This document shows positions 17,555-26,145 of a stretch of DNA of 64,000 nucleotides, in pieces. Source of the stretch: DATAFF01 sp963744915 (GTDB lineage: Bacteria; Pseudomonadota; Alphaproteobacteria; Rhizobiales; Aestuariivirgaceae); the NCBI GenBank assembly GCA_963744915.1, contig CAVUUY010000007.1, forward strand, positions 186,001 through 250,000, in the 5' to 3' direction. Made by a program: the position numbers and the translations under genes. Below the pieces are notes generated by a model. That model did no database searches and had not been told where the DNA came from. It saw only the letters and a list, made by a program, of their open reading frames with translations. Numbering within the stretch: the stretch's first letter is position 1; every line of letters begins with the position of its first letter.

Positions 17555-19564
17555 ATGTTCTCCTCCGTCCTGATCGCCAACCGTGGCGAGATCGCATGCC
17601 GCATCACCCGCACCGCGCACCGCCTCGGCATGCGGGTTGTCGCAGTCCATTCCGCCGCCGACAAGCAGGCGCTCCACGTCAAGATGGCCGACCAGGCGGT
17701 GGCAATCGGGGAAGCGAGCGTCCGCGACAGCTATCTCCGCCCCGACCGCATTCTCGAGGCGGCCCGCCAGACCGGCGCCGAGGCGATCCACCCCGGCTAT
17801 GGCTTTCTTTCCGAGAATGTCGGTTTCGCCGAAGCCTGCCACGGCGCCGGCATCGTCTTTGTCGGCCCGCCGCCGACGGCGATCCGTGCCATGGGCCTGA
17901 AGGACGCCGCCAAGGCGCTGATGCGCGATGCCGGCGTTCCGGTGGTGCCCGGCTATATGGGCGAGGATCAGGAGGCCGCCTTTCTCGAGCGCATGGCGGC
18001 CGAGACCGGTTATCCGGTGCTTATCAAGGCGGTGGCCGGCGGTGGTGGCAAGGGCATGCGCCTCGTCGCCGATCCGGCCGATTTCCGTTCCGCGCTCGAA
18101 TCCTGCCAGCGCGAGGCCCTGAGTGCCTTTGGCGATCCCCGCGTGCTGATCGAGCGCTTTGTCAGCGCGCCGCGCCACATCGAGATGCAGGTGTTCGGCG
18201 ATGCCCATGGCAACACCGTTCACCTCTTCGAGCGCGACTGCTCGCTGCAGCGGCGCCACCAGAAGGTCATCGAGGAGGCGCCGGCTCCGGGCATGACGCC
18301 GGCGATGCGCGAGGCCATGGGGGAGGCAGCGGTGATGGCGGCGAAGGCCGTCGGCTATCAGGGCGCCGGCACGGTGGAGTTCATCGTCGATTCGAGCCGC
18401 GGGCTGTCGGCCGACGGCTTCTTCTTCATGGAGATGAACACCCGCCTCCAGGTCGAGCACCCGGTCACCGAGGCGATCACCGGTCTCGATCTCGTCGCCT
18501 TGCAGTTCCGCGTCGCCGCCGGCGAGGCGCTGCCGTTCCAGCAGAGCGATCTCAAGCTCAACGGTCATGCCGTCGAGGCGCGGCTCTATGCCGAGGATCC
18601 CGATCATGAGTTCCTGCCGCAGGCCGGCCGGCTCCATCGCCTGTCCTGGCCCGCCGGACTGCCCGGGTTGCGCATCGACACGGGGGTGGAGCAGGGCGAT
18701 GACATAAGCACCTATTATGATCCAATGATCGCCAAGCTCATCTTTCATGCGCCGACTCGCGGCGAGGCGCTGCACGGCCTTGCGGCAGCGCTGGACGATA
18801 CGGTGTTGCTCGGCATCCGCAGCAACCGCGCTTTCCTGACCCGTCTCCTGCGCCATCCCGATTTCGTCGCCGGCGCCGTTGACACCGGATTCATCGGCCG
18901 CAATCTTGCCGCGCTGGTTGCCGGCGCCCCCGATCCGAAGCTGCTCGTGGCCGCGATCGAGGCCTGGCTCGCGCTGGTGGCCGGCATCGCGAGCGGCTCG
19001 CCGGCGACCCGGCTCGATGGCTGGTCGCTGGTCGGCATCGAGCGGCGTGACCGGCTGCATCTGCTGATCAATGGCGAGAAGACCGTGGCCGACATCGCCT
19101 GGCTCGCTCCGGGCCTGCGGCGCCATCACCTCCGCCGCGGCGATGCACCGACGGTCCTCGATGTCGAGTTGGTTCGGCTGGATGGCGGGCGGATCGATCT
19201 TGAAACCTCCGCCGGCCCCTTTTCAGGCTATTTTGGCCGCGCCGATGGCCGGATCTTCGTCGCTTCCCCGGAGGGCCATGCCGAAATCGCCGCCGAGGAC
19301 CTGACGGCGCGCGATGCCGAGGCGCTTGCCGGCGGCGCCGCGATCAAGGCGCCGATGCCGGGAAAGATCGTGCGGGTGTTGACCGAAGAGGGCCGGCAGG
19401 TCGCCAAGGGAGAGCGGCTGATCGTGCTCGAAGCCATGAAAATGGAGCACACCCTCTCCGCGCCGCGCGCAGCCACCGTGGACAAGGTGCTGGTCAGCGA
19501 AGGCGAGCAGGTCCAGGATGGCAAGGTTCTGGTCACCCTGTCGAGCGCTGAGGAACCGGTTTGA
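17555..19564 (+). CDS. Biotin-dependent acyl-CoA carboxylase alpha subunit (methylcrotonyl-CoA carboxylase-like)
   Basis: Carboxylates a biotin carrier with ATP and bicarbonate and passes CO2 to a partner carboxyltransferase; best resembles the leucine-catabolic 3-methylcrotonyl-CoA carboxylase alpha chain, though propionyl-CoA specificity cannot be excluded. The 669 residues have a biotin carboxylase N-domain (LIANRGEIACRI, HPGYGFLSEN), ATP-grasp domain with KAVAGGGGKGMR and EMNTRLQVEHPVTE, and a C-terminal biotinyl domain with the Lys in EAMKMEH. No beta subunit, hydratase or isovaleryl-CoA dehydrogenase is nearby, so the partner lies elsewhere. Its TGA overlaps the TTG start of the next gene. 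Confidence 0.9.
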   Translation: MFSSVLIANRGEIACRITRTAHRLGMRVVAVHSAADKQALHVKMADQAVAIGEASVRDSYLRPDRILEAARQTGAEAIHPGYGFLSENVGFAEACHGAGIVFVGPPPTAIRAMGLKDAAKALMRDAGVPVVPGYMGEDQEAAFLERMAAETGYPVLIKAVAGGGGKGMRLVADPADFRSALESCQREALSAFGDPRVLIERFVSAPRHIEMQVFGDAHGNTVHLFERDCSLQRRHQKVIEEAPAPGMTPAMREAMGEAAVMAAKAVGYQGAGTVEFIVDSSRGLSADGFFFMEMNTRLQVEHPVTEAITGLDLVALQFRVAAGEALPFQQSDLKLNGHAVEARLYAEDPDHEFLPQAGRLHRLSWPAGLPGLRIDTGVEQGDDISTYYDPMIAKLIFHAPTRGEALHGLAAALDDTVLLGIRSNRAFLTRLLRHPDFVAGAVDTGFIGRNLAALVAGAPDPKLLVAAIEAWLALVAGIASGSPATRLDGWSLVGIERRDRLHLLINGEKTVADIAWLAPGLRRHHLRRGDAPTVLDVELVRLDGGRIDLETSAGPFSGYFGRADGRIFVASPEGHAEIAAEDLTARDAEALAGGAAIKAPMPGKIVRVLTEEGRQVAKGERLIVLEAMKMEHTLSAPRAATVDKVLVSEGEQVQDGKVLVTLSSAEEPV

Positions 19565-19974
19565 GCTTGCATCTGGTGAAGCTCTGCGTCGGCGTCGGCG
19601 AAATTTCCGAGCTGGCCGACTGGCAGAAGCAGCGCCGGCGCGACAAGAAGCGGGTGTATCACGTCACCCGCATGAGGCCGCGCCGCAGTGCCGAGCTCCT
19701 GGACGGCGGTTCGCTCTATTGGGTCATTCGCGGCCTGATCCTGGTCCGCCAGCGCATCGTCGCCATCGAGCCCTTTGTCGATGACGACGCGATCGAGCGC
19801 TGCAAGCTGGTGTTCGACCCCGTCCTCGTCACCGTGGCGCCGCGGCCCCGCCGGCCTTTCCAGGGCTGGCGCTATCTCGAAGCCGACGAAGCGCCGGCCG
19901 ATATCCAGGGCACCTCGGACGACGGCTTGCCCGCCAAGCTCAGGGCCGAGCTTGCAGCGCTTGGCCTGCTGTGA
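19561..19974 (+). CDS. DUF1489-family protein
   Basis: A 137-residue soluble protein matching DUF1489, an alphaproteobacterial family without known function (MSLHLVKLCVGVG..., YHVTRMRPRR, GSLYWVIRGLILVRQRI, PFQGWRYLE). It starts at TTG 19561, overlapping the preceding stop in TTGA, and overlaps the next gene by four bases (GTGA). Tight packing suggests one transcript with the carboxylase alpha subunit, but DUF1489 genes occur in other contexts, so no functional link is implied. Confidence 0.87.
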   Translation: MSLHLVKLCVGVGEISELADWQKQRRRDKKRVYHVTRMRPRRSAELLDGGSLYWVIRGLILVRQRIVAIEPFVDDDAIERCKLVFDPVLVTVAPRPRRPFQGWRYLEADEAPADIQGTSDDGLPAKLRAELAALGLL

Positions 19975-20426
19975 GGGTGGTGGTGATCCGCCCCGTTGCC
20001 GGCGAGCGCGACCTTGCCGCCGCCATCCAGCTGCTGCAGAGCTTTTTCCACGAGGGCCGGTTCGACACGCCGCCCGAGACGGTCGCGGCCCATGTCCGGT
20101 CCATGCACCGCTTGACCGATCTCTGCCTCATCCTCCTCGCCCATATCGACGATGACGCCGTCGCGGTGGCCACCGTGTCGCTGGATTTCGGGATCGAATT
20201 CGGCTGGCAGGCCGAGATCGGCGATCTCTATGTCATGCCGTCGGCCCGCCGCCAGGGACTGGCCTTGCGTCTCATCGAGGCAGGCGCCGCCTGGGCGCGC
20301 GACCGTGGCGCGCAATCGGTTGCGGTCACCGTGACGACCCATGGCGCCGATCGGGGACTGGAGGAATTCTACCGCCGGCTCGGTTTCGAAGGCGACGGCC
20401 GGCGCCTGCTGGTCCGCAGGTTTTGA
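19971..20426 (+). CDS. GNAT-family N-acetyltransferase
   Basis: Transfers an acetyl group from acetyl-CoA to an amine; substrate unknown. The 151-residue single-domain protein shows the GNAT acetyl-CoA loop (SARRQGLALRLIEAG) after the strand IGDLYVMP and a typical end (EEFYRRLGFEGDGRR). GTG start at 19971 overlaps the DUF1489 stop. It converges with panC, leaving only 3 bp between stops. Confidence 0.88.
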   Translation: MRVVVIRPVAGERDLAAAIQLLQSFFHEGRFDTPPETVAAHVRSMHRLTDLCLILLAHIDDDAVAVATVSLDFGIEFGWQAEIGDLYVMPSARRQGLALRLIEAGAAWARDRGAQSVAVTVTTHGADRGLEEFYRRLGFEGDGRRLLVRRF

Positions 20427-20429
20427 GCT

Positions 20430-21275
20430 TCAGGCTGCGATATTGTCGATGAGCCGGGTTGCACCGAGCCACGCAGCGGCCAGCAGACGCACCGGATCGC
20501 TATCGGCATGGAGCTCGCCCAGCGTGTCGGCATTGCGGGCCTCCACATAATCGACCCGGAACCCCGCCTCGGTCAGCGCCAGCGCCGCTGCCGCCGCAGC
20601 ATCGGCAGGGGCGGCGCCCTTGCCGATGGCATCGGCGGCGGCGGTCAGCTCGCGGTGGATCAGCGGCGCCTCGAGCCGTTCGGCGCGGCTCAGATAGGCA
20701 TTGCGCGACGACATGGCGAGCCCGTCGCTTTCGCGCACCGTCGCCACCGGGATCACGACGGTCGGAATATCGAGGTCGCCCGCCATCCGCGTCACCACCT
20801 TGAGCTGCTGGTAATCCTTCTCTCCGAACATGGCATAGTCGCAGCCGGCCTGGATGAAGAGCTTGGCAACGGCGGTGGCGACGCCGGCGAAGAAATGCGG
20901 CCGGAAGCGGTCCTCGAGCCCGACCGTCGCGGGACCCGACAGGGCAACCTCGGTGGCGAAACCTTCCGGATACATCTCGAGGGTCGCCGGCGCATAGATG
21001 AGATGGGCGCCCGCCTCCTTCAGCTTGCGCCGGTCGCCAGCCTCGTCGCGGGGATATTTGCCGAGATCCTCATGGGCGCCGAACTGCTTGGGATTGACGA
21101 AGATCGAGACCACGATCCGATCGGCGAGTCTAAGGGCCTGATGCACCAAGGCAATGTGGCCATCATGCAGCGCGCCCATGGTCGGCACCAAAGCCGTCCG
21201 CATCGCCTGGGCGCGCCAGCCGGCGATGGTCCTGCGCAGTTGCTCGACGGTGCCGATTATCTCCACCGATTGCAC
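20430..21275 (-). CDS. panC: Pantothenate synthetase
   Basis: Condenses pantoate and beta-alanine with ATP to pantothenate, the coenzyme A precursor. The 281 residues carry VPTMGALHDGHIALV (the HIGH-type nucleotide motif), FVNPKQFGAHEDL, GEKDYQQLKV and SSRNAYLS. All conserved blocks are present and length is typical. panB, the usual partner, is not adjacent. Upstream, 138 bp separate it from divergent putA. Confidence 0.95.
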   Translation of the reverse strand: MQSVEIIGTVEQLRRTIAGWRAQAMRTALVPTMGALHDGHIALVHQALRLADRIVVSIFVNPKQFGAHEDLGKYPRDEAGDRRKLKEAGAHLIYAPATLEMYPEGFATEVALSGPATVGLEDRFRPHFFAGVATAVAKLFIQAGCDYAMFGEKDYQQLKVVTRMAGDLDIPTVVIPVATVRESDGLAMSSRNAYLSRAERLEAPLIHRELTAAADAIGKGAAPADAAAAAALALTEAGFRVDYVEARNADTLGELHADSDPVRLLAAAWLGATRLIDNIAA

Positions 21276-21413
21276 CCTTGCTCAACGCTGATGAACGATC
21301 ATGCAAGCTTCTCTTCTCCGATCCGGCGAAGCAAGTCCATCGTCAGAGTAACGCTTGCATAGGTTGTAGAAACGGAGCACACCGCTGGACAGTCAACCAA
21401 ACGGAATCGGGAC

Positions 21414-24400
21414 GTGGACAAGGTTCTCCTTCCAGACCGCCAGGCAATAGAACGCAAGCTGCTGGCCGACGAGCCGGCGACGGTCGCCGAGCTGGCGCGC
21501 CGTGCCGCCCTGTCGGAGGACCAGGCCAAATCCGTCGACCGGCTGGCCCGGAAACTCGTCCAGGCGGTCCGCAAGGGCCGCCACCAACAGGGCGGCATCG
21601 ACGAGTTCATGCAGGAATATTCGCTGTCGAGCGAGGAGGGCGTCGTCCTCATGTGCCTGGCCGAGGCGCTGCTGCGGATCCCCGACGCCGACACCGCCGA
21701 CAAGCTCATCGCCGACAAGATTGGCGGGCGCGACTGGCGGCGCCACCTCGGCCAGTCCGAGTCGCTGTTCGTCAATGCCTCCGCCTGGGGTCTGATGCTC
21801 ACCGGCCGCATGATCGATCTCGGCGATGACCCCAAGACCGATTTCGCGAGCTATCTCGGGCGCCTCGTATCGCGCTCCGGCGAGCCGATCATCCGCCAGG
21901 CCATGCGCCAGGCCATGCGCATCATGGGCAAGCAGTTCGTGATGGGCCGCACCATTGCCGAGGCCTTGCAGGTCGCCGCCCCGCTGGAACGCGACGGCTA
22001 CCGCTTCTCGTACGACATGCTGGGCGAGGCGGCGATGACCGTGGCCGATGCCGACCGCTATGCCGCGAGCTATCGCGATGCCCTCGATGAGGTGGCCGCC
22101 GCCGCCGGCAACCAGCGCACCGGCGACGTCTTCGCCCGCCCGTCGATCTCGATCAAGCTGTCCGCCCTGCACCCGCGCTATGCCGAGAAGCAGCGCCTGC
22201 GGGTCCTGCACGAGCTGTTGCCGCGGATCGAGGACCTCGCCGTCAAGGCGCGCTCCGGCGGGCTTGGGCTCACCATCGATGCCGAGGAGGCCGATCGGCT
22301 CGACCTCTCGCTGGAGTTGTTCGGGCGCCTGTCGGCGGCACCCTCGCTTGCCGGCTGGGACGGCCTCGGCCTCGCCGTGCAGGCCTATTCGAAGCGCGCC
22401 TACCCGGTGCTGGCATGGCTGGCCGACCTGGCGCTCGCCACCGGCCGCCGCCTGCCGGTGCGGCTGGTGAAAGGCGCCTATTGGGACACCGAGATCAAGC
22501 GCGCCCAGGATGCCGGCTATGACGGCTATCCGCTGTTCACCCGCAAGGTCTCGACCGACGTCTCCTATCTCGCCTGCGCCCGGCTGATGCTCGAGCGCCG
22601 CGACGTCTTCTATCCCCAGTTCGCCACCCACAATGCCCACACCGTCGCGGCCATCTCGGTGCTCGCCGGCACCGACCGCCGCTTCGAATATCAACGGCTC
22701 CACGGCATGGGCCAGGCGCTCTACAGCGAGATCGCCGGCACCGAAGGGTTGAACCAGCCCTGCCGGATCTATGCCCCGGTCGGCAGCCATGAGGATCTCC
22801 TCGCCTATCTGGTGCGGCGCCTTCTGGAGAACGGCGCCAACACCTCCTTCGTCAACCGGCTGGCCGACGACAAGGCGCCGCTCCACGAGATCGTCGCCGA
22901 CCCCGTAGCGGGGGTGCGGCAGCTGCCCGCGATCCCCCATCCCCGCATCCCGTTGCCGAGCGCCATTTTTGCCCCGCGCCGCAACAGCCGCGGCCTGCCG
23001 CTGTGGGACCGCCCGACCCGCGAACGGCTGACCGAGGACGTCCGGAAACGCGCCAAATCCGATCGCCCGGTCGCCGGTCCGCTGGTCGGCGGGGTGGCGA
23101 TGCCGGGCATGGCGCGGCGCCGGGTGACCGCTCCCTATGACCGTTCCGAGATCGTGGGCGAGGCGGCGGAGGCGAACGAAGCTGCGATCGAGGCGGCGCT
23201 CGTCGCGACCACCGCCGCCGCCGCCGGCTGGGATCGCCGCGGCGGCCTTGCCCGCGCCGCGATTCTCGAGGCCGCCTCCGATCTCTACGAGGAGGACACG
23301 CCGCGCCTTGTCGGCCTCTTGGTGCGCGAGGCCGGCAAGACCCTCGAGAACGCCATGGCCGACCTTCGGGAGGCCGTCGATTTCCTGCGCTATTACGCCG
23401 AGCTGGCGCGCGCCCAGTTTGCCGGACCGATGACGCTTCCGGGCCCGACCGGCGAGCGCAACCAGCTGAGCCTGGCGGGACGCGGCGTCTTTGCCTGCAT
23501 CAGCCCCTGGAACTTCCCGCTGGCGATCTTCACCGGGCAGGTCGCGGCCGCCCTTGCCGCCGGCAATGCGGTGATCGCCAAGCCGGCGGAGCAAACTCCG
23601 CTTATTGCGTTCCAGGCGGTGAGCCTGCTGCACCGCGCCGGCATTCCGGGCGCCGCCCTGGCGCTGCTGCCGGGCGACGGGGCCCGCATCGGCCGGCAGC
23701 TTCTGTCCGATCCCCGGATCAACGGCGTCGCCTTCACCGGTTCCAACGAGACCGCCAACCTGATCAACCGGGCGCTGGCGGAGCGCCGCGGTCCGATCAT
23801 CCCGTTGATCGCCGAGACCGGCGGCATGAATGCCATGATCGTCGATTCCTCGGCGCTGCCCGAGCAGGCGATCCGCGACGTGCTTTCGTCGGCCTTCGAC
23901 AGCGCCGGTCAGCGCTGCTCCGCCGCCCGCATCCTGTTCGTCCAGGAGGACATCGCCGACCGGGTCATTCCCATGCTCGCCGGCGCCATGCACGAGCTCA
24001 CCGTCGGCAATCCGCTCGACTACGCGACCGATGTCGGGCCCGTCATCGACGAGGAGGCGCGGGTGGCGCTCGAGGCGCACAAGGCGCGGATGCGTGCGAG
24101 CCACCGCACCATCGCCGAGCTGACGCTGGCTCCCGAATGCGACCGCGGCACCTTTGTTGCACCTGCTGCCTTCGAGCTGCCGCGACTCGATATTCTGGAG
24201 CGGGAGGTGTTCGGCCCGGTCCTGCACGTCATCCGTTATCGCGGCGACAGGCTGGCCGAAGTCTGCGACGCGATCACCCGCTCCGGCTACGGCCTTACCC
24301 TCGGCATCCATACGCGGATCGAATCGACGGTGGAGGAGGTGAGAAGCCGGGTCAGGGTGGGTAACATCTACGTCAACCGCAACCAGATCGGCGCCGTGGT

Positions 24401-24566
24401 CGGCGCCCAGCCCTTTGGCGGGGAAGGGTTGTCGGGAACCGGACCCAAGGCCGGGGGGCCACATTATCTCTATCGTTTCGCCACCGAGCGGGTGGTGTCG
24501 GTCGACACCACGGCCTCGGGCGGCAATGCAGCATTGATGTCGATGGAGGGCGATGGCGACCGCTAG
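21414..24566 (+). CDS. putA: Bifunctional proline dehydrogenase / L-glutamate gamma-semialdehyde dehydrogenase
   Basis: Oxidises proline to glutamate in two steps with substrate channelling, feeding electrons to FAD/quinone and NAD. The 1050 residues start with an arm region, then the FAD-dependent TIM barrel (RLVKGAYWDTEIKRAQ, ENGANTSFVNRLAD), then the aldehyde dehydrogenase module with catalytic Glu in IAETGGMNAM and Cys in SAGQRCSAAR. There is no N-terminal ribbon-helix-helix DNA-binding domain, so this is not the autoregulating enterobacterial type, and no lrp/putR-like regulator is adjacent. Start is GTG at 21414. A long open frame on the opposite strand is a shadow of this GC-rich gene. 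Confidence 0.95.
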   Translation: MDKVLLPDRQAIERKLLADEPATVAELARRAALSEDQAKSVDRLARKLVQAVRKGRHQQGGIDEFMQEYSLSSEEGVVLMCLAEALLRIPDADTADKLIADKIGGRDWRRHLGQSESLFVNASAWGLMLTGRMIDLGDDPKTDFASYLGRLVSRSGEPIIRQAMRQAMRIMGKQFVMGRTIAEALQVAAPLERDGYRFSYDMLGEAAMTVADADRYAASYRDALDEVAAAAGNQRTGDVFARPSISIKLSALHPRYAEKQRLRVLHELLPRIEDLAVKARSGGLGLTIDAEEADRLDLSLELFGRLSAAPSLAGWDGLGLAVQAYSKRAYPVLAWLADLALATGRRLPVRLVKGAYWDTEIKRAQDAGYDGYPLFTRKVSTDVSYLACARLMLERRDVFYPQFATHNAHTVAAISVLAGTDRRFEYQRLHGMGQALYSEIAGTEGLNQPCRIYAPVGSHEDLLAYLVRRLLENGANTSFVNRLADDKAPLHEIVADPVAGVRQLPAIPHPRIPLPSAIFAPRRNSRGLPLWDRPTRERLTEDVRKRAKSDRPVAGPLVGGVAMPGMARRRVTAPYDRSEIVGEAAEANEAAIEAALVATTAAAAGWDRRGGLARAAILEAASDLYEEDTPRLVGLLVREAGKTLENAMADLREAVDFLRYYAELARAQFAGPMTLPGPTGERNQLSLAGRGVFACISPWNFPLAIFTGQVAAALAAGNAVIAKPAEQTPLIAFQAVSLLHRAGIPGAALALLPGDGARIGRQLLSDPRINGVAFTGSNETANLINRALAERRGPIIPLIAETGGMNAMIVDSSALPEQAIRDVLSSAFDSAGQRCSAARILFVQEDIADRVIPMLAGAMHELTVGNPLDYATDVGPVIDEEARVALEAHKARMRASHRTIAELTLAPECDRGTFVAPAAFELPRLDILEREVFGPVLHVIRYRGDRLAEVCDAITRSGYGLTLGIHTRIESTVEEVRSRVRVGNIYVNRNQIGAVVGAQPFGGEGLSGTGPKAGGPHYLYRFATERVVSVDTTASGGNAALMSMEGDGDR

Positions 24567-24659
24567 CCTGTCAACTGTCAAATTCTTTGCGCATCATCTT
24601 TTCGGCGCGCTTGCGCGTCCTCATTTATATTCCCGTCGTCATTTTTGAGGTGGACGTCG

Positions 24660-25382
24660 ATGGCGGATGACAAACGCAACGTTCCCGTGGCCAACGCGAC
24701 GGCACCGTCGAGCGACGGTGACGTGTCGCAGTTCCTGGAAACGGTGCGCAGCATGCAGCCTGCCATTTCGCCGGGCGGGGGCAGAGGTCGGCTCCTCTTT
24801 GCCATGGATGCCACCATGAGCCGCCAGCCGACCTGGGACAAAGCGCTGCAGATCCAGGCGGAAATGTTCAACGAGACGGCCCGGATCGGCGGATTGGACG
24901 TGCAGCTCGTCTATTTCCGCGGCTTCGGCGAGTGCCGGGCCTCGAAATGGGTCGGCGAGCCGGAGGGGCTCGCCCGCTTCATGACCTCGGTCGAATGCCG
25001 CGGCGGCAACACCCAGATCGCCCGCGTTCTCACCCATATCCTGAAGGAAGGCCGCAGCCGACGCATCAATGCCGCCGTTTTGGTCGGCGACGCCATGGAG
25101 GAGCGGATCGACGATCTCTGTTCCAAGGCCGGCGAGATCGGTCTCCTTGGCGTGCCCGTCTTCACCTTTCAGGAGGGCCACGACCTGGCCGCCGAGCGCG
25201 CATTCCGCGAGATTTCGCGGCTTACCCGCGGTGCCTGGTCGCGCTTCGACGCCAATTCGGCGCGCCAATTGCGCGAATTGCTGTCAGCCGTTGCCGTCTA
25301 CGCCGCCGGCGGCCGCCAGGCCCTGACCGACTATTCGCGCCGCTCGGGCAGCGGCGCCCGGCTGCTGGAGCAGTTGAAATAG
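24660..25382 (+). CDS. VWA-domain protein of unknown function
   Basis: A 240-residue cytoplasmic protein with a von Willebrand A-type fold. It has a MIDAS-like DATMS (D-x-T-x-S) after the strand GRLLFAM, a Thr in GGNTQIARVL and an Asp in VLVGDAMEE, the expected metal-site order. VWA proteins usually mediate metal-dependent protein contacts, often with AAA ATPases or chaperones. I start at the ATG 24660, ten bases after a TGAGG. Its stop directly abuts the ATG of a membrane J-domain gene, so the two probably act together. The biological role is unknown. Confidence 0.8.
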   Translation: MADDKRNVPVANATAPSSDGDVSQFLETVRSMQPAISPGGGRGRLLFAMDATMSRQPTWDKALQIQAEMFNETARIGGLDVQLVYFRGFGECRASKWVGEPEGLARFMTSVECRGGNTQIARVLTHILKEGRSRRINAAVLVGDAMEERIDDLCSKAGEIGLLGVPVFTFQEGHDLAAERAFREISRLTRGAWSRFDANSARQLRELLSAVAVYAAGGRQALTDYSRRSGSGARLLEQLK

Positions 25383-26111
25383 ATGCCCTATGTTCTCGCC
25401 TTGGTTGTCGGATTGGCTTTGCTGGTTGCCGCCGGAAATGCCTTCACCCGGCTCAATCCCGGCCAGCTGGCGGTGGTCCTGCGGAGATCAGCCGCAACGG
25501 TGCTGCTGGGTACGGCGGGCTTCCTGGCGCTCCGGGGCATGCTGCCGGTTGCGGTGCCGCTGTTCCTGCTCGGGCTTGGCCTCCTCGGCGTCCGCCCTTT
25601 CGCCTGGCAGAACAAGACGCCGGGACAGAAGTCGCGGGTCGCGACCTCGCTCCTCGCCATGGAGCTCGACCATGATTCCGGCAATATGGAGGGCCGCGTT
25701 CTGTCGGGACGCTTCACCGGCCGCGATCTCGCCTCCATGGAGCTTCGCGAGTTGCTCGATCTGCGCGAGGAGGCTCTGGCCCTCAACGATCAGAGCGGCG
25801 CCCTGCTCGATGCCTTCCTCGACCGGCGCGATCCCATCTGGCGCGAGGCCTGGGCGGCGCGGCACGACGCAGGCTATGCCGGCGATGGCGCACGCGCCTC
25901 GAATGGCAGCCGCCGCGGCGGTTGGAATGGCCGGACCGCCATGGCGAGGGAGGAAGCCCTGCAGGTGCTCGGGCTCAGCGAAGGTGCAACCGCGGAGGAA
26001 ATTCGCGCAGCCCACCGGCGGATGATGAAGAATTACCATCCCGACCACGGCGGCTCGGATTATCTCGCCGCCAAGATCAACCAGGCCAAGGACGTGCTGC
26101 TCGGCGTGTGA
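25383..26111 (+). CDS. Membrane-anchored J-domain (DnaJ-like) protein
   Basis: A 242-residue protein with two hydrophobic segments (about residues 3-20 and 35-65), a middle region of roughly 100 residues, and a short C-terminal J-domain (AREEALQVLGLSEGATAEEI ... MKNYHPDHGG) with the HPD tripeptide needed to stimulate a DnaK-type ATPase. The layout, membrane helices first and J-domain last, resembles the mitochondrial Tim14/Pam18 family and its bacterial relatives. The ATG follows the VWA gene's stop with no gap. It likely recruits Hsp70 to the inner membrane; the client is unknown. Confidence 0.85.
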   Translation: MPYVLALVVGLALLVAAGNAFTRLNPGQLAVVLRRSAATVLLGTAGFLALRGMLPVAVPLFLLGLGLLGVRPFAWQNKTPGQKSRVATSLLAMELDHDSGNMEGRVLSGRFTGRDLASMELRELLDLREEALALNDQSGALLDAFLDRRDPIWREAWAARHDAGYAGDGARASNGSRRGGWNGRTAMAREEALQVLGLSEGATAEEIRAAHRRMMKNYHPDHGGSDYLAAKINQAKDVLLGV

Positions 26112-26145
26112 CGGCGCCGATTTGCGCAAACGTCGTTGCGGCAGG

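Noticed and set aside
21393..24581. A 1062-codon open frame on the minus strand opposite putA
   Set aside because: A shadow frame of a long GC-rich gene; composition is not protein-like and no domain is visible.
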